Positions 1 to 6,185 of a stretch of 6,993 nucleotides of DNA are shown here, one piece after another; the first letter of the stretch is position 1; the number at the start of each line of letters is the position of its first letter. Made by a program: the position numbers and the translations under genes. This DNA comes from Burkholderiales bacterium (GTDB lineage: Bacteria; Actinomycetota; Thermoleophilia; Gaiellales; Gaiellaceae). Where the stretch lies: positions 1 through 6,993 of the forward strand of contig JAICUZ010000142.1 of assembly GCA_025935595.1 (NCBI GenBank), written 5' to 3'. The notes beneath the pieces were generated by a model. That model was not told the origin of the DNA and ran no database searches. It saw only the letters and a list, made by a program, of their open reading frames with translations.

Positions 1-294
1 CAGTTCGACGCGTCGTGCGCGCAGGCGCTGTTCGACCTCGGGGCGACGATCTGTCTCGCGCGCATCCCGCGGTGCGACGTGTGCCCGCTCGCCGGCAGCT
101 GCCCGTCGCGTGGACGACGCTACGAGCCGCTGCGGAAGCAGACGGCGTTCGAAGGCTCGTTCCGCCAGCGGCGTGCCCTCGCCCTCCGCGCGGTGGCGGC
201 GGGCGAACAGCCGACCGACGGCGTCGCGCTCGTTTCGCTCGAGCGCGACGGGCTGGTCGTGCTCACCGACGGCGTCGCGTCACTCCCCGCCTGA
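1..294 (+). CDS. mutY: A/G-specific adenine glycosylase MutY, C-terminal part (5' end outside window)
   Basis: The last 97 residues of a MutY/endonuclease III-family DNA glycosylase, read in frame from base 1 to TGA at 292-294. MutY removes adenine mispaired with 8-oxoguanine in base-excision repair. The sequence shows the family's iron-sulfur loop complete: Cys18, Cys25, Cys28 and Cys34 of the visible part, spaced C-X6-C-X2-C-X5-C, preceded by the helix QALFDLGATIC. That helix and the Pro-Leu-Ala after the third Cys favour MutY over endonuclease III. After the cluster there are only about 63 residues: an FEGSxRQ segment, then a short region ending LERDGLVVLTDG and a Leu-Pro-Ala terminus. This resembles the short C-terminus I remember for actinobacterial MutY; there is no room for the longer 8-oxoG-recognition domain of E. 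coli MutY. The helix-hairpin-helix and catalytic Asp lie upstream of the window. The last 15 bp overlap the end of the convergent NRPS gene. Confidence 0.9.
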   Translation, partial: QFDASCAQALFDLGATICLARIPRCDVCPLAGSCPSRGRRYEPLRKQTAFEGSFRQRRALALRAVAAGEQPTDGVALVSLERDGLVVLTDGVASLPA

Positions 295-3200
295 GGCGTC
301 GAGCGCGTCGAGCTCCTCGCCGATCGCCGCTGCGAGGCCGTGCACGTCCGGCTCGGTGAAGATCGAGACGTGACTGCCGGGGATGCCCCTCGTCTTGATC
401 GTTCCGTTGACATGGCGGTCCCAGCCGAGTGTTCCGTCGCGCGCACCGGCACGCGTGTCGGCTGTGTGGAAGACCGTCACCGGCGCGGTGAGCTTCGTCG
501 GCTTGTACCGGTGCGAGAGCCGGTATGCGCCCGCCTGATCCCACGGATCGTCGAACCCGCGCGGCCACTCGAGGAGGATGCGTTCGCCGCGCGCTCGCGC
601 TGCCGCATTTCGGAGCACGTTGCGCACCAGGTTGCCCTGTCCGCGGGCACGACGCACCAGTGATCGGCTCCTCAGCATGCGGTCGCGTGCCGCGATGCGC
701 CCCGCCCAGCTCCAGTTGTCCGGGGAAGTTGTATCGAGCAGCACGAGCAACTCGACCTCGTCGCCGGCGGCGACGAGCTGGGACGCCATCGCGAACGCGA
801 CGAGGCCGCCCATCGAGTGGCCGCCGAGCCGATACGGGCCGTTCGGGTAACGGGCCTGCACCGAGCGGACGCAAGCCGCAGCGATCTCCTCGATCGTCGA
901 GCGGCGCCAGGACGCGACACCGAGATCGACCGCCTGCATCGCGTAGACGGGCTGGTTGCTGAGCAGGGCCGGCATCACGTTGCGCAGGCCGATCACACCG
1001 CGCTGATCGGTCAGGACGCAGATCCACGGTCGTCGCGTCCCGGTCGACCGAAGAGGGATCAGCGTGCTGGTCGACGGCTCGGCGCGCGCCGACTCGATCG
1101 CGGCGGCCTGTTCGGCGAGTCGCGTCGCGGATAGGAACGTGCTGACCGACAGCCGCCGACCGAAGCGGTCCTCGACTGCCACCAGCAGCTCGAGGGCGGA
1201 GAGCGAGTCGCCGCCGAGCTCGAAGAAGTCGTCCCCCGCGACAATCGGCCTGGCGATGCCGAGCAGCCGGTGCCAGACCTCCGCGAGCGCGCGCTGCGTC
1301 GGGTCGGCCGGCTCGCCGCCGCCGACATCGGCCACCTCGGCCCTGTGATCGGGAAGCGCCCGGCGGTCGAGCTTCCCATTGGTCGTCACGGGTAGGGCGT
1401 CGAGTACGACGATCGCGCTGGGGACGAGCGCCGACGGAAGCTTCGCGGTCAGGTGCTCACGGAGCGATGGGAGATCCGGCGGCGTTCCGTTCACGCCGAC
1501 GGCATACGCGACGAGCTTTCGCTCGGCGCCTTCACCACGCACGATTACCGCCGCATCGTCGATGTCGGCGTGCTCGCGGAGAACGTGCGCCACCTCACCC
1601 GGCTCGACGCGGACGCCGCGGATCTTCACCTGGTCGTCGACCCGGCCGAGGTAGTCGAGCAGTCCGTCCTCGGTCCAGCGCGCACGGTCGCCGGTTCGGT
1701 AGACGCGCTCCGGCGCACCGTCGGTGAACGTGACGGTGCGGAAGCGCTCCGCCGTCAGCTCGGCCCGGTCGAGATACCCCCGGGCGACACCCTGGCCCCC
1801 AAGCACGAGCTCGCCTGGAACGCCTGCCGGCGTCGGTCGCAGATGGCGATCGACCACGTAGGCGCGTGTACCCGGCAGCGGTCGTCCGATCAGCGGCCGC
1901 CGACCCGGGGCGCAACGGTGAGCGGTCGAGTAGGTCGTGTCCTCAGCCGGGCCGTACAGGTTCCAGACGGCGCTGACGGAGGCATGCGCGTAGAGCCGGG
2001 CGACGAGAGCCTCCGGAAGCGCCTCGCCGGCGAGTGCGACCGTTTGCACCGTGGCCGGAAGAGGACCGGCCAGGAGCAGCCGGCTCAGCGCCGACGGGAC
2101 ACTGTTCACGAACGCAACGTCGTGGTCGAACTCCGGGTCGCTCAGGGCGAGCACGTCGTCGACCAGAACGATTCGGCCGCCGAGTGCCAGCGTCGTCAGG
2201 AGCTCGAAGACCGAGAGGTCGAAGCTCAGCGACGTCGAGGAGAGCATGCCGTCTCGCTCGTCGTCGCCGAAGGTCCGCTCGGCCCAGGCCGTGAGCTGCG
2301 CGAGCGACCGGTGCTCGATCATGACCGCCTTCGGCATCCCGGTCGAGCCCGAGGTGTAGATGAGATGCGAGAGGTCGTCCGAGCTCACCGGTCGTCGCGA
2401 GAACGCGAGGTCGGCGCTGTCGCGCAGCTCGTCGGCGAAGAGCATCGAGCACCCGTCGAGCGCGGGCAGCGCGTGGCACGAGCGCTCGTCGGTGACGACG
2501 ATCGCCGCACCGCTGTCCTCGAGCATGAAGGCGAGTCGCTCCGAGGGGTAGCGAGGATCGAGTGGAACGTAGGCTGCACCGGTCCGGTGCACGGCGAGCA
2601 GCGTGCACACGAGGTCCGGCGTGCGGGCGAGCGCGATGGCGACGATCGTCCCGGGCCCTGCGCCGAGAGCACTCAGGCGACCGGCCAGCTCGTCCGCGCG
2701 AGCGCCCAGTTCCCGATAGCTGACCCTTCGGGCGCCGTGCTCGACCGCAACCCCGTCCGGCTTCCGCCGGATCTGTTCTTCGATCCGCACGGGCACGAGC
2801 TCTGCGGACACGGTTTCCAGGTCGTCCTCGAGCTCGCCGGAGAGCCGCCTGCGCCCACGGGGATCGAGCTCGCACACGGACGCGACACTCGCGTCCGGCC
2901 GCTCCACGCACGCACGCACGATCGCTTCGTAGCGGTCGAGCACGCGCGCCGCTTCTTCCACACTGACGTTTGCCTCGTCGAACAACGCCGTCACCGCGAT
3001 CTGCTCGTCGCCGAGCACGTCGATCGTGAACGGAAACTCGAGCTGCTCGATCAGACGCACGTCTCGGCGCTCCCACGCGGAATCGGTGGCACGGAGGACC
3101 GAGTTCATCGTCGCTCGGTCGAAGTTGAACATGCTCTGGACGAGTGGGCCGGTGCGTGGAAGGCGGCACCAGCGGCGCAGGTCGCGCAACGGCACATGCT

Positions 3201-4194
3201 CGAAGTCGCGCATCGCGAAGTTGACCTCGCGGACGCGGTCGAACCATTGCGCCACCGGCTCATCTGGGTCGAGCCGGAGCCGGACCAGCGCCGTCACCAT
3301 GAGCATGCCGACCATCGAGCGGGCGTCGAACGGCGACGACCCCCGCCCGGCGCGCGTGGTGCCGTAGAGCAGGTCGTCCGTGTCGGCCTCCTGCGCGAGC
3401 AGCAGCCCGTACGCGCCCTGGAGAATCGTCGCGGGTGTGAGGTCGTGCGTCGCAGCAGCTGCCCGGACGCCGCCCGAAAGCTCCGTGTCCAGCCACCGTT
3501 CCAGGGCCGGCGTGCCGAGGTTCGTCGCCTGTGTCAGAGCGCCGTCGCCGATCCGGGCGCCCGGTGCCGGTGTCGCCTCGACGACGCCCGCGAGCGCCTT
3601 GCGCCAGAACGCCTCGACCTCTGGATCGGCGCCGCGACTCGCCGCCCACTCCGCAAACCGCTCGAACGGCGGCGGCGCACTCCACTCGACTGCCTTGCCG
3701 GTCAGCTCATGTTCGTAGAGCTCGAACAACTCCTGCAGTACGAGCCTGCGCGATCGCCCGTCGAGGAGAGCGTGGTGGTAGGTCCAGAGCATCCGGACCT
3801 CGGAGTGCTCGAACGTGCAGACCACTACGCGCGTCAGCGGCGCGTGCGCCGGCTCGAAACCGGTCTCCCGATCGGCGTTGAGCAGTTCCCGCCAGCGCCG
3901 CTCGCGCTCGTCGGCGCCGAGGCCACGCCAGTCGAGCGACACGATCCCGAGCTCGACGTCATCGTGGATGCGCTGCCGCGGTGACGCAGACTCGCCGATC
4001 ACGAAGCTCGTGCGGAGAACCCCGTGCCGCCGGAAGACCCCGAGCCAGGCGCGGCGAAGCGCCCCGTCGTCGATCGGCTCGCGGCACGTGACGACGACCT
4101 GCTGGATGTAGGTGCCGCTGCGTCCGCTCAGCGCCTCGTACAGGAGTCCGGCCTGCATCGGTGCGCAGGCGAAGGTGGGCGAGGCGACCCTCAA
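280..4194 (-). CDS. Single-module nonribosomal peptide synthetase, C-A-T-TE
   Basis: About 1304 residues counted from a TTG at 4194, giving one full NRPS module plus release domain. Condensation domain, about 5-440: entry motif APMQAGLLYEAL, active site HHALLDG (His140, His141, Asp145, Gly146), then YGTTRAGRG and MVGMLMVTA. Adenylation domain, about 470-945: AYVPLD, ATP loop YTSGSTGMPK (613-622, followed by Ala where Gly is usual), NLYGPAEDTTY (745-755), YRTGD (832-836), and NGKLDR with the invariant Lys941. Carrier domain, about 963-1035: FFELGGDSL, with Ser997 for phosphopantetheine. Thioesterase, about 1055-1295: GGHSMGG with nucleophile Ser1127, probable acid Asp1154 and His1275. All catalytic residues are present, so the enzyme looks functional. 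The residues lining the amino acid pocket read DLFNAALTYK, suggesting alanine or another small amino acid. Start choice: the frame is open to 4437, but residues before 4194 lie inside the BKACE gene and are Arg-rich, unlike a C domain. TTG at 4194-4192 overlaps the BKACE stop; ATG at 4158 is the alternative but would cut the first C-domain motif. No clear ribosome binding site is seen, so coupled translation is likely. No epimerase, MbtH or phosphopantetheinyl transferase gene is in the window. Confidence 0.93.
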   Translation of the reverse strand: MRVASPTFACAPMQAGLLYEALSGRSGTYIQQVVVTCREPIDDGALRRAWLGVFRRHGVLRTSFVIGESASPRQRIHDDVELGIVSLDWRGLGADERERRWRELLNADRETGFEPAHAPLTRVVVCTFEHSEVRMLWTYHHALLDGRSRRLVLQELFELYEHELTGKAVEWSAPPPFERFAEWAASRGADPEVEAFWRKALAGVVEATPAPGARIGDGALTQATNLGTPALERWLDTELSGGVRAAAATHDLTPATILQGAYGLLLAQEADTDDLLYGTTRAGRGSSPFDARSMVGMLMVTALVRLRLDPDEPVAQWFDRVREVNFAMRDFEHVPLRDLRRWCRLPRTGPLVQSMFNFDRATMNSVLRATDSAWERRDVRLIEQLEFPFTIDVLGDEQIAVTALFDEANVSVEEAARVLDRYEAIVRACVERPDASVASVCELDPRGRRRLSGELEDDLETVSAELVPVRIEEQIRRKPDGVAVEHGARRVSYRELGARADELAGRLSALGAGPGTIVAIALARTPDLVCTLLAVHRTGAAYVPLDPRYPSERLAFMLEDSGAAIVVTDERSCHALPALDGCSMLFADELRDSADLAFSRRPVSSDDLSHLIYTSGSTGMPKAVMIEHRSLAQLTAWAERTFGDDERDGMLSSTSLSFDLSVFELLTTLALGGRIVLVDDVLALSDPEFDHDVAFVNSVPSALSRLLLAGPLPATVQTVALAGEALPEALVARLYAHASVSAVWNLYGPAEDTTYSTAHRCAPGRRPLIGRPLPGTRAYVVDRHLRPTPAGVPGELVLGGQGVARGYLDRAELTAERFRTVTFTDGAPERVYRTGDRARWTEDGLLDYLGRVDDQVKIRGVRVEPGEVAHVLREHADIDDAAVIVRGEGAERKLVAYAVGVNGTPPDLPSLREHLTAKLPSALVPSAIVVLDALPVTTNGKLDRRALPDHRAEVADVGGGEPADPTQRALAEVWHRLLGIARPIVAGDDFFELGGDSLSALELLVAVEDRFGRRLSVSTFLSATRLAEQAAAIESARAEPSTSTLIPLRSTGTRRPWICVLTDQRGVIGLRNVMPALLSNQPVYAMQAVDLGVASWRRSTIEEIAAACVRSVQARYPNGPYRLGGHSMGGLVAFAMASQLVAAGDEVELLVLLDTTSPDNWSWAGRIAARDRMLRSRSLVRRARGQGNLVRNVLRNAAARARGERILLEWPRGFDDPWDQAGAYRLSHRYKPTKLTAPVTVFHTADTRAGARDGTLGWDRHVNGTIKTRGIPGSHVSIFTEPDVHGLAAAIGEELDALDASGGE

Positions 4195-5081
4195 GCGCTG
4201 ATCGCGACCGGAGCGAGGCCGAGCGAGGCTCTCGTCTGCTCCGGCGTGCTGACAGGGCGCCCGGCGATGTCTGCCAGCCCGACGATCCGATGGACGAGCT
4301 GAGCATTCGTCGCGGGCGACCGGGTGGCGTGGTCGAAGTGCGCGTTGTCCTCGAGGCCGGTGCGCACGTGCCCGCCGGCGAAGACCGAAATCGCATTCAT
4401 CGTCAGCTGGAAGGCGCCGATCCCTGCCGCCGCCCACACGGCATCGCTCGGCAGCGCGGCGACAAGCGATGCGAGGTCGCCGATCCGCGCCGGGGCGGTG
4501 TTCGGAGAGCCGAGCAGGACGTTGACGTACATCGGATCTGGCAGCAGGCCTTCGGCGCGAAGGGTGTGTGCCATGTACGCCATACCCGTGTCGAAGACCT
4601 CGACTTCCGGCCGGATGCCGGCGTCGGCCATGCGTGCCGCGAGCGCCCGGATCATCTGCGGTGAGTTGACACTCGCGACGTCCCGGAAGTTCAGCGAGCC
4701 GAGCGTGAGGCTCGCCATGTCGGGCTTGGCGGGCCCTTCGAGCGTAAGCACATCTGCACGCTGGTCGAGCTCCACGAACGTGCGGCCGCTCGTCGTCGCA
4801 CAGACGACGATCCCGGAACAGTGCCGCCGAATCTCGGGGATGAACTCCTCATAGGCCGCGCGCCGCCACTCGGGGGTCTCGTCCGCGGCGCGGGCGTGCA
4901 CATGGACGATCGTCGCGCCGGCCTCGAAGCACGCCTGCGCGTCGGCGACGATCTGCTCGGGAGATACCGGCACATGCGGGACACGGTTACGGCGTGGGAC
5001 CATCCCTGTCAGCGCCGCATTGATGATCAGCGGCGAGTACGACCGCAACGGATGCGGGACGAAATCAGCGTGCTCGGACAT
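4191..5081 (-). CDS. BKACE-family (DUF849) beta-keto acid cleavage enzyme
   Basis: A 296-residue protein, the usual length for this Zn-dependent TIM-barrel family. The founding member, 3-keto-5-aminohexanoate cleavage enzyme (Kce), converts a beta-keto acid plus acetyl-CoA to acetoacetate plus a shortened acyl-CoA. Family marks seen: IINAALTG near the N-terminus, HVH (His60, His62), KPDMASLTLGSLNF (119-132), EVEVFDTGM (159-167), AAAGIGAFQ, and GGHVRTGLEDN (236-246). His60, His62 and Glu244 align with the zinc ligands His46, His48 and Glu230 of Kce, with the same 184-residue spacing; Arg240 and Asp245 match Kce Arg226 and Asp231. Kce Glu14, which I recall as contacting the substrate amino group, is Val28 here, so the substrate is probably not the amino-keto acid. 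ATG at 5081 is the natural start; no good Shine-Dalgarno precedes it. The gene starts 58 bases below the ispF stop and its TGA overlaps the NRPS start, suggesting that it supplies or processes a substrate for the NRPS. Family membership is firm; the substrate is unknown. Confidence 0.93.
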   Translation of the reverse strand: MSEHADFVPHPLRSYSPLIINAALTGMVPRRNRVPHVPVSPEQIVADAQACFEAGATIVHVHARAADETPEWRRAAYEEFIPEIRRHCSGIVVCATTSGRTFVELDQRADVLTLEGPAKPDMASLTLGSLNFRDVASVNSPQMIRALAARMADAGIRPEVEVFDTGMAYMAHTLRAEGLLPDPMYVNVLLGSPNTAPARIGDLASLVAALPSDAVWAAAGIGAFQLTMNAISVFAGGHVRTGLEDNAHFDHATRSPATNAQLVHRIVGLADIAGRPVSTPEQTRASLGLAPVAISA

Positions 5082-5084
5082 GGT

Positions 5085-5135
5085 CGACCGGTCGGCTCAA
5101 CGTAGCCGAGCTTTTCGCCGGGGTCGATTGGACCC
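5085..5135. repeat. Three inverted repeats in the ispF-BKACE gap
   Basis: The only intergenic gap of any size (5082-5139) holds three inverted repeats. They are a perfect 10-base palindrome, cgaccggtcg (5085-5094); a 5-bp stem, cggct/agccg, with a 6-base loop (5093-5108); and a 5-bp stem, gggtc/gaccc, with a 5-base loop (5121-5135). None is followed by a T-run on either strand, so they do not look like intrinsic terminators. They overlap the candidate promoter and could be an operator or a structured leader, but short palindromes are frequent in DNA this rich in G and C. Confidence 0.4.
5099..5127 (-). promoter_or_regulatory. Weak sigma-70-like promoter candidate upstream of the BKACE-NRPS pair
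   Basis: On the - strand, TCGACC (5127-5122; 4 of 6 matches to TTGACA) is followed after exactly 17 bases by TACGTT (5104-5099), which fits the loose TANNNT -10 of high-GC actinobacteria. Initiation would fall near 5092, leaving a leader of only about 11 bases before the ATG at 5081, which agrees with the lack of a visible ribosome binding site. The match is weak and could be chance; read-through from ispF is the alternative. Confidence 0.22.
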
Positions 5136-5139
5136 TTGG

Positions 5140-5610
5140 CTAGTTCGCAGGCTCGAGCAGCGCGACTGCCTGAGCAGCGAGCCCCTCGTTGCGGCCCGTG
5201 AACCCGAGCTCGTCGGTCGTCGTGGCCCGCACGTTCACCTCGGCGCCGTCCAGCGCTCCGGACAGCCGGCTGCGCATCTCGTCGCGGCGTTCTGCGATGC
5301 GCGGCTCTTCGCCGATCAGGATGCAATCGGCATTGACGACACGCCAACCCGCCTCGCCCACCTGACGGTGCGCTTCACGCAGCAGCTCGATGCTGACCGC
5401 ACCGCGGAACCGCTCGTCTCCGGACGGGAAGAGCGAGCCGATGTCCCCGAGCCCGGCGGCACCGAGGATCGCGTCGGTGAGCGCGTGCGCGATCACGTCG
5501 CCGTCGGAGTGGCCGGCGAGGCCGCGAGGGTGGTCGAACCGCACGCCGCCGAGCACGAGCGGGACACCGTCCGCGAACGCGTGCGCGTCGACGCCCAGGC
5601 CGACCCTCAC
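5140..5610 (-). CDS. ispF: 2-C-methyl-D-erythritol 2,4-cyclodiphosphate synthase
   Basis: IspF converts 4-diphosphocytidyl-2-C-methyl-D-erythritol 2-phosphate to 2-C-methyl-D-erythritol 2,4-cyclodiphosphate and CMP in the cytosolic MEP isoprenoid pathway; it is a trimer with metal ions at subunit interfaces. The protein is 156 residues from a GTG at 5610, a normal length. Metal ligands are at the canonical positions: Asp8 and His10 (GVDAH) and His42 (DVIAHALTDA). Also visible are GHSDGD (33-38), GDIGSLFP (55-62) and the nucleotide-binding tail ATTTDELGFTGRNEG (129-143), where the common Glu-Lys before LGF is Asp-Glu. The frame is open to 5685, but the extra 25 residues lie inside the HAD gene and do not look like IspF. 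The GTG start overlaps the HAD stop as GTGA, with GAGG a few bases upstream as a likely ribosome binding site, indicating translational coupling. The gene ends with TAG at 5142-5140. Confidence 0.97.
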   Translation of the reverse strand: MRVGLGVDAHAFADGVPLVLGGVRFDHPRGLAGHSDGDVIAHALTDAILGAAGLGDIGSLFPSGDERFRGAVSIELLREAHRQVGEAGWRVVNADCILIGEEPRIAERRDEMRSRLSGALDGAEVNVRATTTDELGFTGRNEGLAAQAVALLEPAN

Positions 5611-6185
5611 AGGAGCGCCTCGGGCAGCTCGTCGAGCGACCGGATGCGAATCGCGTCCGGCGGCGGTTGCTGCAGGTGGCCCCACGGGCCGCGGCGGATG
5701 TGCACGCCGACCATCCCCGCGGCGATTGCCGGTGCGACGTCGTTGTCGACGCGATCGCCCACGTACGCGATCATCTCAGCCGGCGCTCCGGCAAGCTCTG
5801 CGACGCGCTCGAAAAACGCGGGCTCCGGCTTCCAGACGCCGAGGCTCTCCGACGAGGCGACCGCGTCGACGAGTGGTGCGAGCTCCTGCTCGACGAACGC
5901 AGGTGTGTTCCCGCAGGCGCAGACGCGGTAGCCCGCGGCCCGCAGCCGCTCGAGACACGGACGGGCGTCGGGATACCAGTCGTCCATCGTCCACGTGCCG
6001 GCGGGATGCTCGATGCCGAGGAGCTCCCAGACGTCGTCGTGCGGCCGCTCGAGTGCGATCGTCGCGCCGAGACCGGCCATGAGCGTGAACGGCGTGACAC
6101 CGCCCGCCTCGGCAACGCGCGTCCACATCCCGGTCTCGTCGACGAGCGTCTCGCCGACGTCGAAGACGACCGCCTCTACAGCCAA
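5607..6185 (-). CDS. HAD-superfamily hydrolase-like protein between ispD and ispF
   Basis: A protein of about 192 residues with a haloacid dehalogenase-like Rossmann fold and helical cap. Motif I is VVFDVGETL with nucleophile Asp9 and Thr13. The second acidic residue found in most HAD phosphatases (D-x-D) is Gly11 here. Motif II, normally Ser/Thr, reads CACGNTP, with Gly92 at the expected position. Motif III is GVWKPEP (Lys119), and motif IV is YVGDRVDND (Asp144, Asp149). The cap, roughly residues 17-75, contains a WTMDDWYPDA segment. It could be a phosphatase that uses another acid, a dehalogenase-like enzyme or a non-catalytic relative; the substrate cannot be read from the sequence. Start: TTG at 6185 gives MAVEAVVFDVGE, the expected beginning. 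The frame is open to 6320, but those residues lie inside ispD and are Arg-rich. The gene overlaps the end of ispD by 10 bp and the start of ispF by 4 bp, so it is probably translated with them. Confidence 0.85.
   Translation of the reverse strand: MAVEAVVFDVGETLVDETGMWTRVAEAGGVTPFTLMAGLGATIALERPHDDVWELLGIEHPAGTWTMDDWYPDARPCLERLRAAGYRVCACGNTPAFVEQELAPLVDAVASSESLGVWKPEPAFFERVAELAGAPAEMIAYVGDRVDNDVAPAIAAGMVGVHIRRGPWGHLQQPPPDAIRIRSLDELPEALL

Noticed and set aside
1943..3247. 434-codon open frame on the - strand in another frame of the NRPS
   Set aside because: Arg/Ala-rich translation with no motif; a frame shadow of the C and A domains.
1453..3984. 843-codon open frame on the + strand opposite the NRPS
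   Set aside because: It lies wholly antisense to a clearly functional NRPS, is Arg/Glu/His-rich with no recognisable domain, and is the kind of open frame expected opposite high-GC coding sequence.
4195..4437. N-terminal extension of the NRPS to 4437
   Set aside because: These 81 residues overlap the conserved end of the BKACE gene, are Arg-rich and precede the expected first C-domain motif, so they are not taken as coding.
5111..5139. Intrinsic terminator after ispF
   Set aside because: The 5-bp stem at 5121-5135 is short and has no following T-run on the - strand; the nearby tttt on the + strand reads as AAAA in the transcript.
5611..5685. N-terminal extension of IspF to 5685
   Set aside because: GTG at 5610 gives the metal ligands their canonical numbers (Asp8, His10, His42) and has a GAGG upstream; the extension is a shadow of the HAD gene.
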